Counted from the first letter of the stretch, positions 1 through 7,232 are shown. The stretch is DNA of 11,104 nucleotides from Hyphomicrobiales bacterium (GCA_020029455.1 JAIBJH010000067.1:1-11104), one strand, 5' to 3'. The notes: generated by a model not told the origin, from the sequence alone. Numbers and translations are program-made.

Positions 1-1355
1 GCCGGATTTATTGTGGAATCTGGCGCCTGGCTGCCTTGAGCAGGAGGCGCAATGGGCACCTCTTCAGTGGGAGCCAACTGCCCGTTCACATCTTCCTGGT
101 CGCCAACAATCCGGTCATAGATCTGCTTCTTGCCGTTGGCATCGGTTGCAGAGGCACTTGCCGCCGGCTGCTCTGGCGGTGCAGTCGTCTGGCCAGCCGG
201 GGCTTCAACGACAGGAACCTGTGCGCCACTATTGGTAGCATCTATCTGGGGCTTGATGGTTGTCTGGTAGTACCAGACGCCCGCCATGGCGACACCAAGC
301 GCTAGCAGCAAAAGACCCAGAAGAATCCACGGACCACGCGAGCGTGGCGGTTCCTCGTCATAGCCCTGCTCCATGTCGCGGTAAGCCTGCTGATAATCCG
401 CGGCGGAGCGGCGGCCAGCACGAACCGGCGGCATCTGCTCCGGATAATATCCTTCCTCCTGCAGGGCATCCTCGTACTGTGATGCCGATGATCTTGGCGG
501 AAGCGGCACGCGGCCAGAACGCGGTGGATTGAAGCGAGAATCAGCGCCCATTCCAGGTGGAGGAGAATAGCCGGCATAGTCCTGGCCGGGAGGATAGCTG
601 GGTCTGCCCGGCACATTGAGTCGCGGCTGGCCCGTGTAGCCATTGGAAGGACCGGTACCCAAATTGGCATTCATGCTGCGCGTGGGCGGAACATAGCCAG
701 AGGATTGCTCAAATGGCCTGTAACCCGGGTAAGGAGGCGGCGAATATCCGGTAGGCGGCAGCCCTGGCCGCAACGTACCTTGTCCTGCAGAGCCTCCGAA
801 CGAGCCCGGTGCTCCGGCTCTCGGCTGGAAAGCAGGCGGAGTTGGAGTTGCGCCTAGGGGTTGCCGCGGCGGTTGAAGCTGGCCCGGTGCTCTTGCTTGC
901 GCAGAAGCAGCATTCTGCTCCTCTTCCGCAAAGGTGAACTTGGGCTTTCCCGAAGGACTTACAGCTATGCCGGCATTTGGCGGGATCGCTGAAGTTGAAC
1001 GTTCCATGCCGTTGGATCCGAGCTGCTCGCTCCGCTGCCTAGCGACCTGGACACGCTGCTCAGCGAGTTTGGCCTGGGCCTCGCGCTGCGAACGCAGACG
1101 TTCTGCCAGTTTTTCCGGAGCGACCGGCGCGGCAGACTTGTTTGCGGCGCGTGGTGCCATCGGCGCAGGCTTCACAGAAGGGGGCCTGGCTCCGGCCGGG
1201 CGGTTTTGCGGTGCGGCAGGCTTTGCCTCCCGGACCTGATAGTCATCAGAAATCCGTGGCAAATCCTTCGAAGGAGAAGCATTAGTTGCTCCGCCAATGC
1301 CCAAGCGCTCGCGCCAGTTGCGCTTGTCCGAGCCCTTGGTTGAATCTTGATCCAT
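1..1355 (-). CDS. SPOR-type single-pass inner-membrane protein, C-terminus cut by window edge
   Basis: About 451 codons are open on the minus strand with no stop before the window edge. The start is ATG at 1355, 16 bases after the argS stop. Residues 1-80 are polar, 81-111 form a charged, helix-prone stretch rich in Lys, Arg, Glu and Gln, and about 130-335 are low complexity, rich in Pro, Gly, Tyr and Gln and probably disordered. One hydrophobic segment follows (about 343-362, beginning WILLGLLLLALG). After it comes a linker with the motif KKQIYDRIVGDQ at 409-420, which I recall from rhizobial SPOR-domain proteins encoded beside argS. The expected topology is a cytoplasmic N-terminus and a periplasmic C-terminus. 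The peptidoglycan-binding SPOR domain itself would lie left of the window, so it is inferred from gene order and the linker and is not seen. Likely co-transcribed with argS; likely role at the division septum. Confidence 0.8.
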   Translation of the reverse strand, partial: MDQDSTKGSDKRNWRERLGIGGATNASPSKDLPRISDDYQVREAKPAAPQNRPAGARPPSVKPAPMAPRAANKSAAPVAPEKLAERLRSQREAQAKLAEQRVQVARQRSEQLGSNGMERSTSAIPPNAGIAVSPSGKPKFTFAEEEQNAASAQARAPGQLQPPRQPLGATPTPPAFQPRAGAPGSFGGSAGQGTLRPGLPPTGYSPPPYPGYRPFEQSSGYVPPTRSMNANLGTGPSNGYTGQPRLNVPGRPSYPPGQDYAGYSPPPGMGADSRFNPPRSGRVPLPPRSSASQYEDALQEEGYYPEQMPPVRAGRRSAADYQQAYRDMEQGYDEEPPRSRGPWILLGLLLLALGVAMAGVWYYQTTIKPQIDATNSGAQVPVVEAPAGQTTAPPEQPAASASATDANGKKQIYDRIVGDQEDVNGQLAPTEEVPIAPPAQGSQAPDSTINP

Positions 1356-1371
1356 TAATCTATTACCCCAA

Positions 1372-3114
1372 TCACATATTCTCAGCCGGGGTGAGGCCGA
1401 GAATCCCAAGCCCAATCGCTAAACAATACCTTATCGCGGTCAAAAAAGCGAGCCGGGTCGTCGTCGTCCGTTTGTCTGCTTCCACAATGAAGCGCAATTG
1501 CGGCGACTCTTTGCCTTTATTCCAAAGAGCGTGAAGTTCACTAGCTAACTCATGGAGATAAAAGGATATTCTGTGAGGTTCATGGGCCACCGCGGCGGCT
1601 TCCAGGAGGCGCGGAAAAGCTGCAATTGCGCGCATTAACCTTAACTCGCTTTCGTCAGACAACAGATGAAAGTCGGCGCTTGTCCAATCGCCGGTTCCGA
1701 TTCCCTGTTCCTGCGCTTTATTCAGCACCGAGCAAATCCGCGCGTGTGCGTATTGCACATAGAAGACCGGATTGTCCTTGGACTGCTCGGTGACCTTGGC
1801 AAAATCGAAATCGAGCGGCGCTTCGTTCTTGCGATAGAGCATCATGAAGCGCGTGACGTCGGGTCCGACTTCGTCCACGACTTCACGCAGGGTCACGAAT
1901 TCCCCTGCCCGCTTCGACATGCGCACCGGCTCGCCATTGCGGTACAGCTTCACAAGCTGGCAGAGGCGAACGATGACTTCGGCCTTGCGGTCACCGCGAA
2001 GGGCTGCTGCAACCGCCTGCAACCGCTTTACGTAACCGGCATGATCGGCACCGAGGACATAGACCAGTTCCTCGAAGCCGCGGCTGATCTTGTCGTAGCT
2101 GTAGGCCACGTCGGAAGCAAAATAAGTGTAGCTGCCATCGGATTTCATCAGCGGGCGGTCGATATCATCGCCGAAAGCCGTGGCACGGAACAAGGTCTGC
2201 TCCCGATCTTCCCAATCGAGCGGCACTTCGCCTTTCGGCTTTTCCAACTTGCCCTTAAAGATGTGGCCCTGCTTTTCAAGGCGCTCGATGGCTTCACGGA
2301 CTTCACCGGAAGAATGCAGGCTGCGTTCCGAGAAGAATATATCATGGTGGATGTTCAGCTCCGCAAGGTCATCGCGAATCAGATCCATCATCATATCGAT
2401 GGTCTTCTGCCGGGTTACGGGAAGCCATTCTTCTTCAGGCTTTCCAATGAGCGCGCGACCATGCAGCCTCGCAAGCTCGCGGCCAACGGGCTTCAGATAA
2501 TCGCCGGGATAGAGGCCCGATGGAATTTCACCAATGTTCTCGCCCAGCGCTTCAAGATAGCGCAGATAAGCAGAGCGTCCCAGCACATCCACCTGCGCGC
2601 CGGCGTCGTTGATGTAATATTCCTTGGTGACATCAAATCCTGTCACTTTCAGAAGCGACGCCAGGGCATCACCAAACACCGCTCCCCGGCAATGGCCGAC
2701 ATGAAGAGGTCCAGTCGGATTGGCGGAGACGAACTCGACGTTCACCTTCTTTCCACTGCCCAATTTCGAGTGCCCGAACTTCTCCTTGCGCTCAAGTACA
2801 GTATTGATGACGCGCGGCCACACATCATTCTTGAGTGTGACATTGATAAAACCCGGCCCTGCAACGGAAGCCGATTGAACGCTCGCGAATGCCGTGATCA
2901 AGGGAAGAAGTTTTTCAGCAAGTTGGCGAGGTGTAAGATCGGAGGGTTTCGCCAGAACCATCGCGGCATTTGTGGAGATATCGCCATGCGCAATATCGCG
3001 CGGCGGTTCGGCCGTCACCTTGGAGAGGTCGAGATTGTCAGGCAATTGGCCGGCGGATTGAAGCGCCAACACCGCCTTCAAGACTTGCTCCTGAAAATCG
3101 GAGAAAATATTCAT
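1372..3114 (-). CDS. argS: arginyl-tRNA synthetase
   Basis: This 580-residue class Ia aminoacyl-tRNA synthetase charges tRNA-Arg with arginine in the cytoplasm. The N-terminal Add-1 type tRNA-recognition domain covers about residues 1-100. The HIGH-type signature is read as HVGH at 138-141 inside ANPTGPLHVGH. The second ATP-binding signature is MSKR at 399-402. The C-terminal helical DALR anticodon-binding domain covers about 440-580 and ends LTPAENM. Length and motif order are normal for the bacterial family, and no frameshift is apparent. The ATG at 3114 has no good Shine-Dalgarno sequence; only 38 bases separate it from the dgt stop, which suggests translation from a shared dgt-argS transcript. 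A long open frame on the opposite strand over this gene is a shadow. Confidence 0.97.
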   Translation of the reverse strand: MNIFSDFQEQVLKAVLALQSAGQLPDNLDLSKVTAEPPRDIAHGDISTNAAMVLAKPSDLTPRQLAEKLLPLITAFASVQSASVAGPGFINVTLKNDVWPRVINTVLERKEKFGHSKLGSGKKVNVEFVSANPTGPLHVGHCRGAVFGDALASLLKVTGFDVTKEYYINDAGAQVDVLGRSAYLRYLEALGENIGEIPSGLYPGDYLKPVGRELARLHGRALIGKPEEEWLPVTRQKTIDMMMDLIRDDLAELNIHHDIFFSERSLHSSGEVREAIERLEKQGHIFKGKLEKPKGEVPLDWEDREQTLFRATAFGDDIDRPLMKSDGSYTYFASDVAYSYDKISRGFEELVYVLGADHAGYVKRLQAVAAALRGDRKAEVIVRLCQLVKLYRNGEPVRMSKRAGEFVTLREVVDEVGPDVTRFMMLYRKNEAPLDFDFAKVTEQSKDNPVFYVQYAHARICSVLNKAQEQGIGTGDWTSADFHLLSDESELRLMRAIAAFPRLLEAAAVAHEPHRISFYLHELASELHALWNKGKESPQLRFIVEADKRTTTTRLAFLTAIRYCLAIGLGILGLTPAENM

Positions 3115-3152
3115 TCGTCAGTGTTCTGTTGAATCACGAAATGAGGCCCGCC

Positions 3153-4346
3153 CTATCGGAAAAGGGGATCAAGGTCAAACAGGCGTTTATGCTGTTCCAA
3201 AGCATAGCGGTCGGTCATTCCGGCGATAAAGTCGCAGACTTGGCGGGCGTAGCGGCTATGGTCGGAGATCGGCGTTCCGTCGCGCCAGTCCGCCGGGAGA
3301 AGATTCTCGTCGGACATGTAGGCGGTGAAGAGATCGCGGATGACACGCTGGGCCCTGTCCATCATCTGCAGCACCTGTAGGTTGCGGTACATCTCGTGCG
3401 AGAGGAAGCGCTGGAGCACCCGGTTGTATTCCTTCATCTGCCCGGAGAACGCGGCGAGTGGCTCAGAGGCCGAGCGTATATCATCAGCAGATTTAGGGTG
3501 CAGCCGGTCGATGTTCTGTTTCGTGTTCTTGAGGACATCAGCGACCATTGCTGCAATCAGGCGGCGCACGGTTTCATGCGCCAGCCGCGATTGTTCGATG
3601 TTCGGATAGGCCTTCAGCACTTCGGTGAGCGCGGTGCCGACGAGCGGAATGTCACCGAGATCGATGACCTTGAACAAGTTGGCACGCAGGCCGTCATCGA
3701 TATCATGGGCGTTGTAGGCGATGTCGTCAGAGATGGCCGCAACTTGCGCTTCGAGAGAAGCATATTGATCCAGTCCGAGATCATGCACCTCTGCGTATTC
3801 AATGATTGCCGCAGGAAGCCCCCTCTCCTTGTAGTGGCCGAGTGCGTTACCTTCTTTGTCGATCAGCGGACCATTGTGTTTGACAAGGCCCTCCAGCGTT
3901 TCCCACGTGAGGTTCAGTCCATCGAACGCGGCATATCGCCGTTCGAGTCTTGTCACGATGCGCAATGACTGGGCGTTATGGTCAAAGCCGCCATGATCGC
4001 GCATCAGCTTATCAAGTTCGCGCTCGCCGGCATGTCCGAACGGTGTGTGACCAAGGTCGTGAGCTAGCGCCAACGCTTCCGTTAAATCCTCATCGAGGTG
4101 CAGCGCCCTGGCAATGGAGCGCGCGATTTGCGCTACCTCTATCGAATGGGTCAGGCGGGTACGGTAGTGGTCGCCCTCGTGGTACACGAAAACCTGAGTC
4201 TTGTGCTTCAGGCGGCGGAAAGCTGCAGAATGAATGATGCGGTCCCGGTCGCGGGCAAATACCGAGCGCGGCGGGGCTTCCGCCTCGGGAACCAGCCTTC
4301 CCCTGCTCTTTCCCGCATGGCAGGCGTATGGCGCAAGCGATGCCAT
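3153..4346 (-). CDS. dgt: dGTP triphosphohydrolase-like HD-domain protein
   Basis: Predicted 397 residues. It belongs to the deoxyguanosinetriphosphate triphosphohydrolase-like HD family, which cleaves dNTPs to the deoxynucleoside plus triphosphate and so trims nucleotide pools. The metal-binding HD signature is visible: His67 in YRTRLTHSIEV, His96-Asp97 in ALAHDLGHTPFGH, and an Asp in SDDIAYNAHDIDDG near 207-219. The N-terminal block RDRDRIIHSAAFRRLKHKTQ (about 32-51) is typical of the family. The frame is open upstream to 4556, but that part overlaps the divergent erpA gene. I chose ATG 4346 because the family alignment begins around LAPYA and because AGGG lies 9 bases upstream. Actual nucleotide preference cannot be read from sequence; many non-enteric members act on several dNTPs. 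It is first in the dgt-argS-SPOR run. Confidence 0.93.
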   Translation of the reverse strand: MASLAPYACHAGKSRGRLVPEAEAPPRSVFARDRDRIIHSAAFRRLKHKTQVFVYHEGDHYRTRLTHSIEVAQIARSIARALHLDEDLTEALALAHDLGHTPFGHAGERELDKLMRDHGGFDHNAQSLRIVTRLERRYAAFDGLNLTWETLEGLVKHNGPLIDKEGNALGHYKERGLPAAIIEYAEVHDLGLDQYASLEAQVAAISDDIAYNAHDIDDGLRANLFKVIDLGDIPLVGTALTEVLKAYPNIEQSRLAHETVRRLIAAMVADVLKNTKQNIDRLHPKSADDIRSASEPLAAFSGQMKEYNRVLQRFLSHEMYRNLQVLQMMDRAQRVIRDLFTAYMSDENLLPADWRDGTPISDHSRYARQVCDFIAGMTDRYALEQHKRLFDLDPLFR

Positions 4347-4409
4347 CAATGGAAACCCTGAATGGCTGGTGGGCTTGACTTTCGAGCTTGTCGTTCCAAC
4401 ATGCGGGTT
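4347..4409. promoter_or_regulatory. divergent dgt/erpA intergenic region with a candidate erpA promoter
   Basis: These 63 bases separate the chosen dgt and erpA starts and must hold promoters for both directions. On the plus strand TTGACT (4375-4380) is a good -35 element. A 17-base spacer leads to 4398-4403 (AACATG), a poor -10. If this is real, transcription would begin close to the erpA ATG at 4410, giving a leaderless or near-leaderless mRNA, which agrees with the weak Shine-Dalgarno sequence there. On the minus strand I see no convincing -35/-10 pair. Confidence 0.3.
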
Positions 4410-4763
4410 ATGACTCAGGCTGAGATTCAGACAGGGATTCAGGCCCCCTTTACAGTAACGCCCCGTGCCGTGAAACGCATTCAGGCGATCACAGCAAATG
4501 TGCCGGGCGGGGCTTTGCGGGTGGCCGTCAATGGTGGCGGCTGCTCCGGGTTCCAATATGAGTTCGCCATTGCCAAGGACCGCGCCGATGATGATGCAGT
4601 CTTTGAAAAGGATGGCGCGACGGTTCTGGTGGACAGCGTTTCCATGGGTTTTGTTGCCGGCTCGGTTCTCGATTTCGAGGACAATCTGATGGGCCAGTCA
4701 TTCAAGTTGCAGAATCCGCAAGCCAAGTCATCCTGCGGCTGCGGCACCAGCTTTTCGATCTAG
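4410..4763 (+). CDS. erpA: A-type iron-sulfur cluster carrier (HesB/IscA/ErpA family)
   Basis: Predicted 117 residues from ATG 4410. A-type carriers receive Fe-S clusters from the assembly scaffold and pass them to apo-enzymes in the cytoplasm. The three family cysteines are present: Cys45 in GGGCSGFQYEF, and Cys109 and Cys111 in SSCGCGTSF next to the C-terminus. The spacing and the ending CGCGTSFSI are those of the HesB-like family, which in Hyphomicrobiales sits beside dgt. In-frame ATGs at 4401 and 4362 would give 120 or 133 residues; the extra N-terminus does not look conserved and the longest form would nearly touch dgt, so 4410 is preferred. The symbol rests on family and context; IscA cannot be excluded by sequence alone. 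It ends 12 bases from the convergent LysR gene. Confidence 0.9.
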   Translation: MTQAEIQTGIQAPFTVTPRAVKRIQAITANVPGGALRVAVNGGGCSGFQYEFAIAKDRADDDAVFEKDGATVLVDSVSMGFVAGSVLDFEDNLMGQSFKLQNPQAKSSCGCGTSFSI

Positions 4764-4775
4764 CTTTGTCAACAA

Positions 4776-5687
4776 CTAGTTCCCAAATTCGGCCTCAATC
4801 TCCTTTCTGATCCAGGTCTTGAAGACTGCGAGCTTCCTGTCATTGCCGCGCGCGGGCGATGTGACGAGATAGTAGCCTAGGCCAGTGTCGGCTTCTTCAG
4901 CGAAGGGCTTGACGAGGCGGCCATCGGCAAGGGCATCCGCCGCCAGCGTGTGCCAGCCTAGCATGACACCCTGGCCCGCAATCGCCGCGTCAAGGCACAG
5001 CGCCGAATCGGAGAAGCTCGGGCCGACGGTCTCGAGCATGCCTTCATCCATGCCATGAAGTGCCAGCCACATGTTCCATCTCACCTGGAAGAAGTCGCGG
5101 ATCACTGAGGGCTTGTCCTGAATGATGGGCACCTTGGCGAGGTCATGCGGAGTCTTCAGTTGCTTTGCCACATGCGGTGCGCAAATGGGAAACACCCGCT
5201 GCCGATGAATGAGTTCTGCCTTCACGTGAGGCCAGCCACCGGGGCCAACGCGGATGGCCATGTCCACGTCGGAATGATCAAGGTCGACAAGTTCGATAGC
5301 CGCATCAATGCGCACCTGCAGGCCCGGCTGCGCGGCCTGAAACCGGTGCAGCCGCGGCACAAGCCATTTGGCGGCAAAGACGGGAGCGACTGAAAGTGTC
5401 AGAAGCACCTGGTTCGGCGCCTGGGTAAGTGCGATGCCGCGGGAAAGCTCACGGAAACCCCGCGAAAGATATGCGAGAAGTTCCGCCCCAAATTGCGTGG
5501 GAACAAGGCCCTTCGGTGTGCGGGCAAAAACCGGACGGCCCAGTTGCTGTTCCGTCTTGAGGATTTGCTGACTCACCGCACCAACGGAAACACCGAGCTC
5601 CTCTGCCGCCTGCGCCAGTGTGCCAAGACGCCCGGCCACTTCAACAGCGCGCAAGCCATTGAGATGAACCTGGTTCAAATGCTCCAT
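4776..5687 (-). CDS. LysR-family transcriptional regulator, GcvA-like
   Basis: Predicted 303 residues. The N-terminal winged helix-turn-helix covers about residues 8-67, with the LysR signature around LAQAAEELGVSVGAVSQQI and the wing around LGRPVFARTPKGLVPT. The rest (about 92-300) is the two-lobed periplasmic-binding-protein-like effector domain, with SVAPVFAAKWLVPRLHRF at its start. The SVGAVSQQI recognition helix and the overall lengths resemble the GcvA subgroup. The effector and target cannot be read from sequence. LysR proteins commonly regulate a divergently transcribed neighbour; here that is the small gene starting at 5775, possibly with xthA behind it. No good Shine-Dalgarno sequence precedes ATG 5687. 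It is convergent with erpA and no clear terminator lies in the 12-base gap. Confidence 0.92.
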   Translation of the reverse strand: MEHLNQVHLNGLRAVEVAGRLGTLAQAAEELGVSVGAVSQQILKTEQQLGRPVFARTPKGLVPTQFGAELLAYLSRGFRELSRGIALTQAPNQVLLTLSVAPVFAAKWLVPRLHRFQAAQPGLQVRIDAAIELVDLDHSDVDMAIRVGPGGWPHVKAELIHRQRVFPICAPHVAKQLKTPHDLAKVPIIQDKPSVIRDFFQVRWNMWLALHGMDEGMLETVGPSFSDSALCLDAAIAGQGVMLGWHTLAADALADGRLVKPFAEEADTGLGYYLVTSPARGNDRKLAVFKTWIRKEIEAEFGN

Positions 5688-5774
5688 TCAGTTTTTCTAC
5701 AGTCGCCAATTTCAAAACTCCATACCAATTGTAGAGGCGGAGATGCAGATGCTTGGTGGAAGGGAGTGCCCGCC

Positions 5775-5942
5775 ATGATAACCAAATGGAAAATATTCAA
5801 ACTCATCGGAAGCCGTTCGGATGAAACCGCCACAGGCCAAGGGTGCAATCGCGAGCCGCTCGATCACCCGGAAATCGCCCGTATGACGCTCCAGGAACTG
5901 GCCGATCTGCCCTTGCCGAGAGACCTGCGTGAGGGCTGCTAA
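5775..5942 (+). CDS. small hypothetical protein, 55 residues
   Basis: The ATG at 5775 is preceded by a strong Shine-Dalgarno sequence, AGGGAG at 5761-5766, with an 8-base spacer. This is better than that of most genes here. The product starts basic and hydrophobic (MITKWKIFKLIG), passes through a polar middle, and ends in a conserved-looking segment, HPEIARMTLQELADLPLPRD (residues 31-50). The ELADLPLPRD part is reminiscent of the C-terminal half of DUF1127 (YjiS-like) small proteins, which typically read RELADIGLxRxD. That link is inferred by eye and is weak. The gene lies between the divergent LysR promoter and xthA, with 56 bases to the xthA ATG, so co-transcription with xthA is possible. 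Function unknown. The frame stays open far upstream, but the part before 5775 runs antisense through the LysR gene and is not convincing. Confidence 0.6.
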   Translation: MITKWKIFKLIGSRSDETATGQGCNREPLDHPEIARMTLQELADLPLPRDLREGC

Positions 5943-5998
5943 AAGCTTACAGCTAGATTGCGGTTGAAAGAGCAAGCGCGCGCCGCCATTCTGTGGTG

Positions 5999-6781
5999 AT
6001 GCGCATTGCGACGTGGAATGTGAATTCAATCAAAGCCCATCTGGAACAGGTGAGCCAATGGGTGAAGGCTGAAAAGCCGGATGTCCTGTGCCTGCAGGAA
6101 ATCAAGTGCGAGGATCAGGCCTTTCCTGCCCCGGTTTTCGAGGAACTGGGATACAACTGCGCCGTCCATGGCCAAAAGACCTACAATGGCGTTGCCATTC
6201 TCTCGCGCTTTTCAATTGAGAATGTGGTCAGAGGCTTGGACGGCGATGCAAATGACGACCATGCACGCTTTCTTGCCGCAACCATTCCAGACGGCAAAAA
6301 GGCGGTGCGGGTGGCATGTCTCTATCTTCCCAACGGCAACCCTGCCCCCGGTCCCAAGTTTGACTACAAACTTGGATGGATGGAGCGTTTGCGGGTTTGG
6401 GCTCTCAAGGAAATGCAGAACGAAGAGCCGATGGTGCTTGCGGGCGATTTCAATGTCATTCCATCGGCGATCGATGCGAAGAACCCGAAGGCCTGGGAGA
6501 AAGATGCTCTCTTCCTACCGGAGACGCGGGCTGCCTTTGACCGGCTACAGTACATCGGCCTCACCGATGCTTTCCGCAGTCTGCATCCGGGCGCGCCGGG
6601 TCACTATAGTTTTTGGGACTATCAAGCGGGCGCTTGGCCCAAAAACAACGGCATCCGGATCGACCATCTGCTGCTTTCACCGCAGGCGGCAGACTTCCTG
6701 CAAAGCGCGCGGATTCACCGGGATCAGCGCGGAAATGAAAAGCCTTCCGACCACGTGCCTGTGGAAATCACCCTCGCATAG
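5999..6781 (+). CDS. xthA: exodeoxyribonuclease III (AP endonuclease)
   Basis: Predicted 260 residues of the ExoIII branch of the exonuclease-endonuclease-phosphatase fold. These Mg-dependent enzymes cut DNA 5' of abasic sites and degrade 3' ends during base excision repair. All catalytic blocks are visible: ATWNVNSI (4-11), LQEIKC with Glu34, YNGVAILSR (62-70), GDFNV with Asp150 and Asn152, GIRIDHLL with Asp222 and His223, and the terminal SDHVPV with Asp251-His252. GTG codons at 5993 and 5996 precede ATG 5999; the ATG is chosen because the family begins MRIATWN. No strong Shine-Dalgarno sequence is visible. The stop codon overlaps the U-tract of the phasin terminator coming from the other strand. 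In related genomes, as far as I recall, xthA lies close to erpA; here a LysR gene and a small gene lie between them. Confidence 0.96.
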   Translation: MRIATWNVNSIKAHLEQVSQWVKAEKPDVLCLQEIKCEDQAFPAPVFEELGYNCAVHGQKTYNGVAILSRFSIENVVRGLDGDANDDHARFLAATIPDGKKAVRVACLYLPNGNPAPGPKFDYKLGWMERLRVWALKEMQNEEPMVLAGDFNVIPSAIDAKNPKAWEKDALFLPETRAAFDRLQYIGLTDAFRSLHPGAPGHYSFWDYQAGAWPKNNGIRIDHLLLSPQAADFLQSARIHRDQRGNEKPSDHVPVEITLA

Positions 6782-6808
6782 AAAAAGCCCGGCAGTTTCC
6801 CGCCGGGC
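6782..6808 (-). terminator. intrinsic terminator of the phasin gene
   Basis: GCCCGGC (6787-6793) and GCCGGGC (6802-6808) form a perfect 7-bp GC-rich stem around an 8-base loop. Read on the minus strand the hairpin is followed directly by TTTTT (6786-6782), the classic Rho-independent pattern. It starts 27 bases after the phasin stop. On the plus strand no T-run follows, so it should not act well as an xthA terminator. Confidence 0.88.
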
Positions 6809-6835
6809 CCAAGTCTGGGAGGAATTCAATAACGA

Positions 6836-7177
6836 TTACTGCTTCGCCTTGATGCCGAAGGCAGCAAAGCTGGCCTCGAAGGGCTTGAAGGTGTCCTTCG
6901 CGGTTGCAACATAAAGCTCGCCGAGCTTGTTGGCCTGGGCCAGAGCAGCCTCATAGGCCTCCTTGGCATAGCCCTGCTGGACTTCCACGACGCGCTCTAC
7001 TGAACGGGCGGTGGCAGCCTTCTCAAAGGTCTGGGTGGAAAGTTCAAGCGATTTGCGAGAAAATTCAGCAACTTCCTGGGCAACAGCCTGTACACCCTTG
7101 GTCATGGCGGTGGCCGAAGCAACCCAGGCTTCAAAGCCTTCCTTGCCGAAATTCTGAACGTCTTCAAAGTTCTTCAT
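6836..7177 (-). CDS. phasin family protein (PHA granule-associated)
   Basis: Predicted 113 residues, almost wholly amphipathic alpha-helix, Ala/Glu/Lys/Phe rich, without signal peptide or membrane segment. Length and pattern fit the short alphaproteobacterial phasins (Phasin_2-like): a start such as MKNFEDVQNFGKEGFEAW, a central AxxxVERVVEVQQGYAKEAYEA, and a C-terminal stretch with TKDTF-like spacing (AKDTFKPFEASF). Phasins coat polyhydroxyalkanoate granules and control their number and size, so the organism probably makes PHA, although no synthase is in this window. Start ATG 7177 is fixed by AGGAGA 6 bases upstream. It is a single-gene unit, with its own promoter and operator-like repeats upstream and an intrinsic terminator downstream. 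Some phasin-like proteins serve in stress or adhesion rather than on granules; the PhaR-like operator favours the PHA role. Confidence 0.88.
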   Translation of the reverse strand: MKNFEDVQNFGKEGFEAWVASATAMTKGVQAVAQEVAEFSRKSLELSTQTFEKAATARSVERVVEVQQGYAKEAYEAALAQANKLGELYVATAKDTFKPFEASFAAFGIKAKQ

Positions 7178-7183
7178 GGGGAC

Positions 7184-7189
7184 TCTCCT
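7184..7189 (-). promoter_or_regulatory. ribosome binding site of the phasin gene
   Basis: AGGAGA on the minus strand, 6 bases before ATG 7177. It is the strongest Shine-Dalgarno match in the window and supports high expression of the phasin. Confidence 0.85.
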
Positions 7190-7202
7190 GATCTGATGCT
7201 CC

Positions 7203-7232
7203 CTTATATGTGCAGTGCAACATAAATGTCAA
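7203..7232 (-). promoter_or_regulatory. housekeeping-type promoter of the phasin gene
   Basis: On the minus strand a perfect TTGACA -35 box lies at 7232-7227. The -10 is either TATAAG (7208-7203, spacer 18) or ATATAA (7209-7204, spacer 17). Transcription would start near 7196, giving a leader of about 20 bases that carries the AGGAGA ribosome binding site. One TGCANTGCA operator copy fills the spacer between the two boxes, a classic position for a repressor. Confidence 0.78.

Noticed and set aside
302..670. 122-codon minus-strand frame inside the SPOR-type gene
   Set aside because: It is out of frame with the continuous reading frame that yields the membrane segment and the IYDRIVGD motif.
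1666..3132. Open frame of 488 codons on the plus strand antisense to argS
   Set aside because: argS is unmistakable on the minus strand with full motifs. The antisense product has no recognisable domain and composition expected of a mirror frame in GC-rich coding DNA.
4347..4556. Upstream extension of dgt by 70 codons
   Set aside because: It would overlap the start of erpA on the other strand and is unlike the family N-terminus; ATG 4346 has an AGGG at suitable distance.
4764..4775. Possible bidirectional terminator between erpA and the LysR gene
   Set aside because: Only 12 bases separate the stops and no GC-rich stem with flanking A/T runs can be drawn.
5707..5731. CAATT and AATTG inverted repeat in the LysR/small-gene intergenic region as a LysR box
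   Set aside because: Only 5-base arms 15 bases apart in A/T-rich sequence; such matches occur easily by chance and no T-N11-A dyad stands out.
5933..5962. Imperfect hairpin GCTG...CAGC at the end of the small gene
   Set aside because: The stem is short with a bulge and there is no T-run, so it is not supported as terminator or attenuator.
5712..6029. 105-codon open frame on the minus strand between LysR and xthA
   Set aside because: No ribosome binding site and no family resemblance; it overlaps both the better-supported small gene and the xthA start.
6081..6914. 277-codon plus-strand frame inside xthA and the phasin region
   Set aside because: Shadow of xthA in another frame: Arg- and Ser-rich product without motifs, running across a terminator.
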